Shown piece after piece: positions 61,735 through 64,000 of a stretch of DNA of 64,000 nt. Both the position numbers and the translations under genes were made by a program. Numbering within the stretch: the stretch's first letter is position 1; each line of letters opens with the position of its first letter. The notes beneath the pieces were generated by a model. That model was given only the letters and a program-made list of their open reading frames with translations. It did no database searches and was not told the DNA's origin. This DNA comes from Rhizobium sp. NZLR1. Lineage in GTDB: Bacteria; Pseudomonadota; Alphaproteobacteria; Rhizobiales; Rhizobiaceae. The stretch is taken from positions 264,075 to 328,074 of the forward strand of contig NZ_CP071635.1 in NCBI RefSeq assembly GCF_017357385.1, given 5' to 3'.

Positions 61735-62817
61735 ATGGAAGAGTCCGTAGCCTTCGATATGTTGAGTGAGTTGACGGCCAGCCTCACGGAGGCAGGCGGG
61801 GAAATCACGTCCGAGCCCATGTCTGAGTCGCAGATGGGAAACTCTCACGCAGATTTCCTTATAGATGCGCGATTTTTTGATGCGCCTCTCAAACTTGTTG
61901 TCGAGGTCAAAAGATCAGCTTTTCCAAGAGACGTCAGGGAAGCAATCTGGCAGCTGAAGAAATACATTGCCGCCATGCCGCCAGGCAATTCCAGAGTTCT
62001 CCCCCTATTGATGGCCGATACCATTTCCCCAGGCGCACGTGCACTCCTGCGCGAGGAGAAGATCGGTTATTTCGATCGTAGCGGCAGTCTCTATCTTTCG
62101 GCCGACAATCTCTTTGTTCTCGTCGAAAAGCCAGCCTCGAAGCAGCAGGCTCGATCGCTCAACAATCTGTTCGTTGGAAGTCGCGCAAAGGCCCTCCATG
62201 CCGTCTGGACATTTAAGGACCAATGGTTCGGTGTGCATGAACTGGCCGAGCGGGCATCCGTATCTCCCACAACTGCATCCCAGGTTCTTATCGAACTAGA
62301 GCGCCGCGAATGGGTGAGCTCCAAGGGTGCCGGTCCATCGAAGGAAAGGATACTCTCCAATCCCCGCGCGCTGCTTGACGAGTGGTCTTCCTATGTCGCT
62401 TCGATCAAGCCGAAGCCGCTCCGCTCGTACTATATGCGGATGACCAATATCGATGAGGCGATCCGTGAGATTGACCGCATCTGCGATGAGACGGGAGTTC
62501 GCTACGAAATTTCCGGGCTCATGGCCGGGCAGATCCATGCACCGCACCTCTCGAAGATATCCCAAATCCATTGCCGCATCGATCATGGCGGCGAAAGCCT
62601 TCTTCGAAAACTGGGAGCAAAGGCTGTCAAAGAGGGCTGGAATCTGGGAGTTATAGACTCTAATCCACGCCACGACTTTCTGTTTCGCCAACGGGTCGGT
62701 CATGTCTGGGTCACAGATCCACTTCAAACCTACCTCGATCTCCTGCAGCTTGACAGCGGTCGCTCAAAGGAACTGGCCGACCATCTTCGGCTGACAAAAC
62801 TCGCGGGACCCGAATGA
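61735..62817 (+). CDS. AbiEi-like antitoxin with a PD-(D/E)XK-like N-terminal segment
   Basis: The 360 residues start with a nuclease-like fold: SHADFLIDARFFDAPLKLVV carries the Asp, and VVEVKRSAFPRDVREAIWQL supplies a Glu-x-Lys motif. That is the PD-(D/E)XK arrangement at about residues 39-62. Next come YFDRSGSLYLSADNLFVLVE and a winged-helix segment, FGVHELAERASVSPTTASQV (about 165-185). The C-terminal half resembles type IV antitoxins. The toxin start lies inside its stop codon (ATGA), so the two are co-translated. It is longer than the first antitoxin in this window (205 residues) and of a different subfamily. Whether the nuclease motif is active is not known. Confidence 0.75.
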   Translation: MEESVAFDMLSELTASLTEAGGEITSEPMSESQMGNSHADFLIDARFFDAPLKLVVEVKRSAFPRDVREAIWQLKKYIAAMPPGNSRVLPLLMADTISPGARALLREEKIGYFDRSGSLYLSADNLFVLVEKPASKQQARSLNNLFVGSRAKALHAVWTFKDQWFGVHELAERASVSPTTASQVLIELERREWVSSKGAGPSKERILSNPRALLDEWSSYVASIKPKPLRSYYMRMTNIDEAIREIDRICDETGVRYEISGLMAGQIHAPHLSKISQIHCRIDHGGESLLRKLGAKAVKEGWNLGVIDSNPRHDFLFRQRVGHVWVTDPLQTYLDLLQLDSGRSKELADHLRLTKLAGPE

Positions 62818-63725
62818 CAAAGCCCCAGATACTGACTGAATACAGTGCCGATGTTACCCGCGACTGCGAGCGCGTCCTGGTTACGCTCTTCAGCGGCCTC
62901 GGCCCCTGGCGTGATTCCGTCTTTCTGGTCGGTGGGCTTGCACCGCGCTACATCGTCACCAAGAGGCCGCCTGACGTCCCGCCTCATGCAGGAACCGGCG
63001 ATATCGATGTCGTCGTCGATCTGTCGATCCTCGCCGACACAGAGGCATACCGGACGCTCGAACAGAACCTCAAAAAAATGGGTTTCGAGCGTGCGCAAAA
63101 TGACAAGGGCAATAAGGTCAACTGGCGTTGGCAGACCATGACCGAGCACGGCATTCTCGTCATTCTGGAGTTCTTGGCAGACGACCCGAAGCTCCGGGGT
63201 GGCGCATTGCAGGAACTGCCGACGGAAGGAAATGTTTCTGCGGTGAATATCCCTCACGCGTCGCTCGTGTTCGGGCACCACGATCGGATGGAAGTCACCG
63301 CTGATCTGTTGGGTGAAAAAGGCCGCTCGACAGAATCCATCCCCTACGCCGATATCGTGGCATTCACATGCCTCAAGGCGTTTGCCTTTGATCACCGGCG
63401 TGAGCGCAAAGATGCGCACGATCTCGTCTACTGCCTCGAACACGGAGAAGGCGGGCTCGCCGGCGCAATCGCCAAATTCCAAGAGGCTCTGAAAGGCAAC
63501 GATCGGGAGGTCATCGAACGTGCCCTGACGCTTTTGCTCACCCGCTTTTGTGATCCGGAGCCAGACGAAGGCTACCTGCGCGAAGGCAACGTTGCCGTGG
63601 CGCAGTTCGAAATTGAAGGTGCTGCAGACGACACGGAAATCAGAGAAGCCCGGATTTTGCGCCAGCGTGCCGTCAATGACATCATGCTCGAGTTTTTAAG
63701 CGCGCTTGGTATTGCGTTCAAGTGA
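62814..63725 (+). CDS. type IV toxin-like nucleotidyltransferase
   Basis: This is the nucleotidyltransferase partner of the upstream antitoxin. The 303 residues show FLVGGLAPRYIVTKRPPDVP (the Gly-Gly turn, about residue 40) and HAGTGDIDVVVDLSILADTE, which supplies the metal-binding Asp-x-Asp. LKAFAFDHRRERKDAHDLVY (about 198-217) matches the AbiEii/nucleotidyltransferase helix with the conserved Lys-Asp-x-x-Asp-Leu. It overlaps the antitoxin by 4 nt. The sequence differs from the AbiEii at 648-1517, so the window holds two unrelated modules. Phage abortive infection or plasmid maintenance are the likely roles. Confidence 0.82.
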   Translation: MTKPQILTEYSADVTRDCERVLVTLFSGLGPWRDSVFLVGGLAPRYIVTKRPPDVPPHAGTGDIDVVVDLSILADTEAYRTLEQNLKKMGFERAQNDKGNKVNWRWQTMTEHGILVILEFLADDPKLRGGALQELPTEGNVSAVNIPHASLVFGHHDRMEVTADLLGEKGRSTESIPYADIVAFTCLKAFAFDHRRERKDAHDLVYCLEHGEGGLAGAIAKFQEALKGNDREVIERALTLLLTRFCDPEPDEGYLREGNVAVAQFEIEGAADDTEIREARILRQRAVNDIMLEFLSALGIAFK

Positions 63726-64000
63726 TGCTCGGAGCGCGGGCCGCAGGCGGTGAACTCGACGTCGAGCATCATCGCCCTCCGGCCAACGCGGCCAGAAAGC
63801 GCAGGATTTTTCCGCACCACAAATGGCCGAACACGGCCAAGACGACGAGGCAAGTGCCATTATATGTGCGGCTACCGCGCGACTCCATCAAGCAAGAAAG
63901 CATCAGTTGCCCGAGCTGCTTCCACTGGCGCAATGGTTTAACGCAATCTTGGATCGACCGCGCCAGGGTAGGCGCGTCTTTGAACGGAGGCACCGTAGTC
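63726..64000. other. window end, no supportable gene
   Basis: The last 275 bp carry frames on both strands with no family features. A plus-strand frame runs off the end with a CPSCFHWRNG-like segment, but it is too short to judge. Confidence 0.3.

Overview
The window is alphaproteobacterial, most likely Rhizobiales (Rhizobium, Agrobacterium or Sinorhizobium group), and comes from a large repABC plasmid. The evidence is a complete repABC unit, a Ti-type quorum-controlled conjugation operon (traI-trbBCDEJKLFGHI with traR and traM), high-GC coding throughout, a DUF1127 protein and an alpha-r14-like small RNA with anti-Shine-Dalgarno loops. No traA, traCDG or oriT was recognised, so the DNA-processing half of conjugation is probably outside the window.

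Layout: 0.6-2.1 kb is a type IV AbiEii/AbiEi toxin-antitoxin pair. A weak ORF and an Xre-type regulator with a strong operator-like dyad follow. 3.2-14.7 kb is the quorum-sensing and mating-pair-formation block: traM and traR converge, and the twelve-gene traI-trb operon runs on the minus strand. Its promoter region faces repA. 15.1-18.8 kb is repABC, with an antisense RNA between repB and repC and two long perfect palindromes, one just after repB and one just after repC, that are candidate partition sites. 19-20 kb holds a NYN/OST-HTH protein and cspA. 20.2-25.8 kb is mobile: an anti-SD hairpin, an IS110-type transposase, an intact tyrosine recombinase with a core-site-like inverted repeat, and a second, frameshifted recombinase.

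26-41 kb is an accessory, defence-like island. It carries rmuC, then an operon of nuclease-helicase, multiubiquitin-like protein, E1/ThiF enzyme and DUF6527 with a divergent WYL regulator, then a dGTPase converging on a thyX, GHKL ATPase and phosphoribosyltransferase-like operon. A decayed fragment of the same recombinase family found at 23-26 kb lies at 41.1-41.2 kb and may mark the far edge of this island. 41.2-48.2 kb is dense in TIR genes: four minus-strand TIR proteins (one ThsB-like) with a SLOG-like protein, divergent from a TIR-helical protein and a membrane SPFH-like protein. This block is the best candidate for an undescribed system.

48.8-58.1 kb holds a four-gene redox operon (CxxCH protein, small protein, GMC oxidoreductase, ferritin-like protein), a coupled MBL-fold/subtilase pair and a DUF1353 protein. 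58.3-63.7 kb holds a DEDDh exonuclease, a DUF1127 protein, the four-hairpin small RNA, a cspA-dinB junction and a second type IV toxin-antitoxin-like pair whose antitoxin carries a PD-(D/E)XK-like segment.

All assignments come from reading the sequence and from recalled family features. No database search was run.
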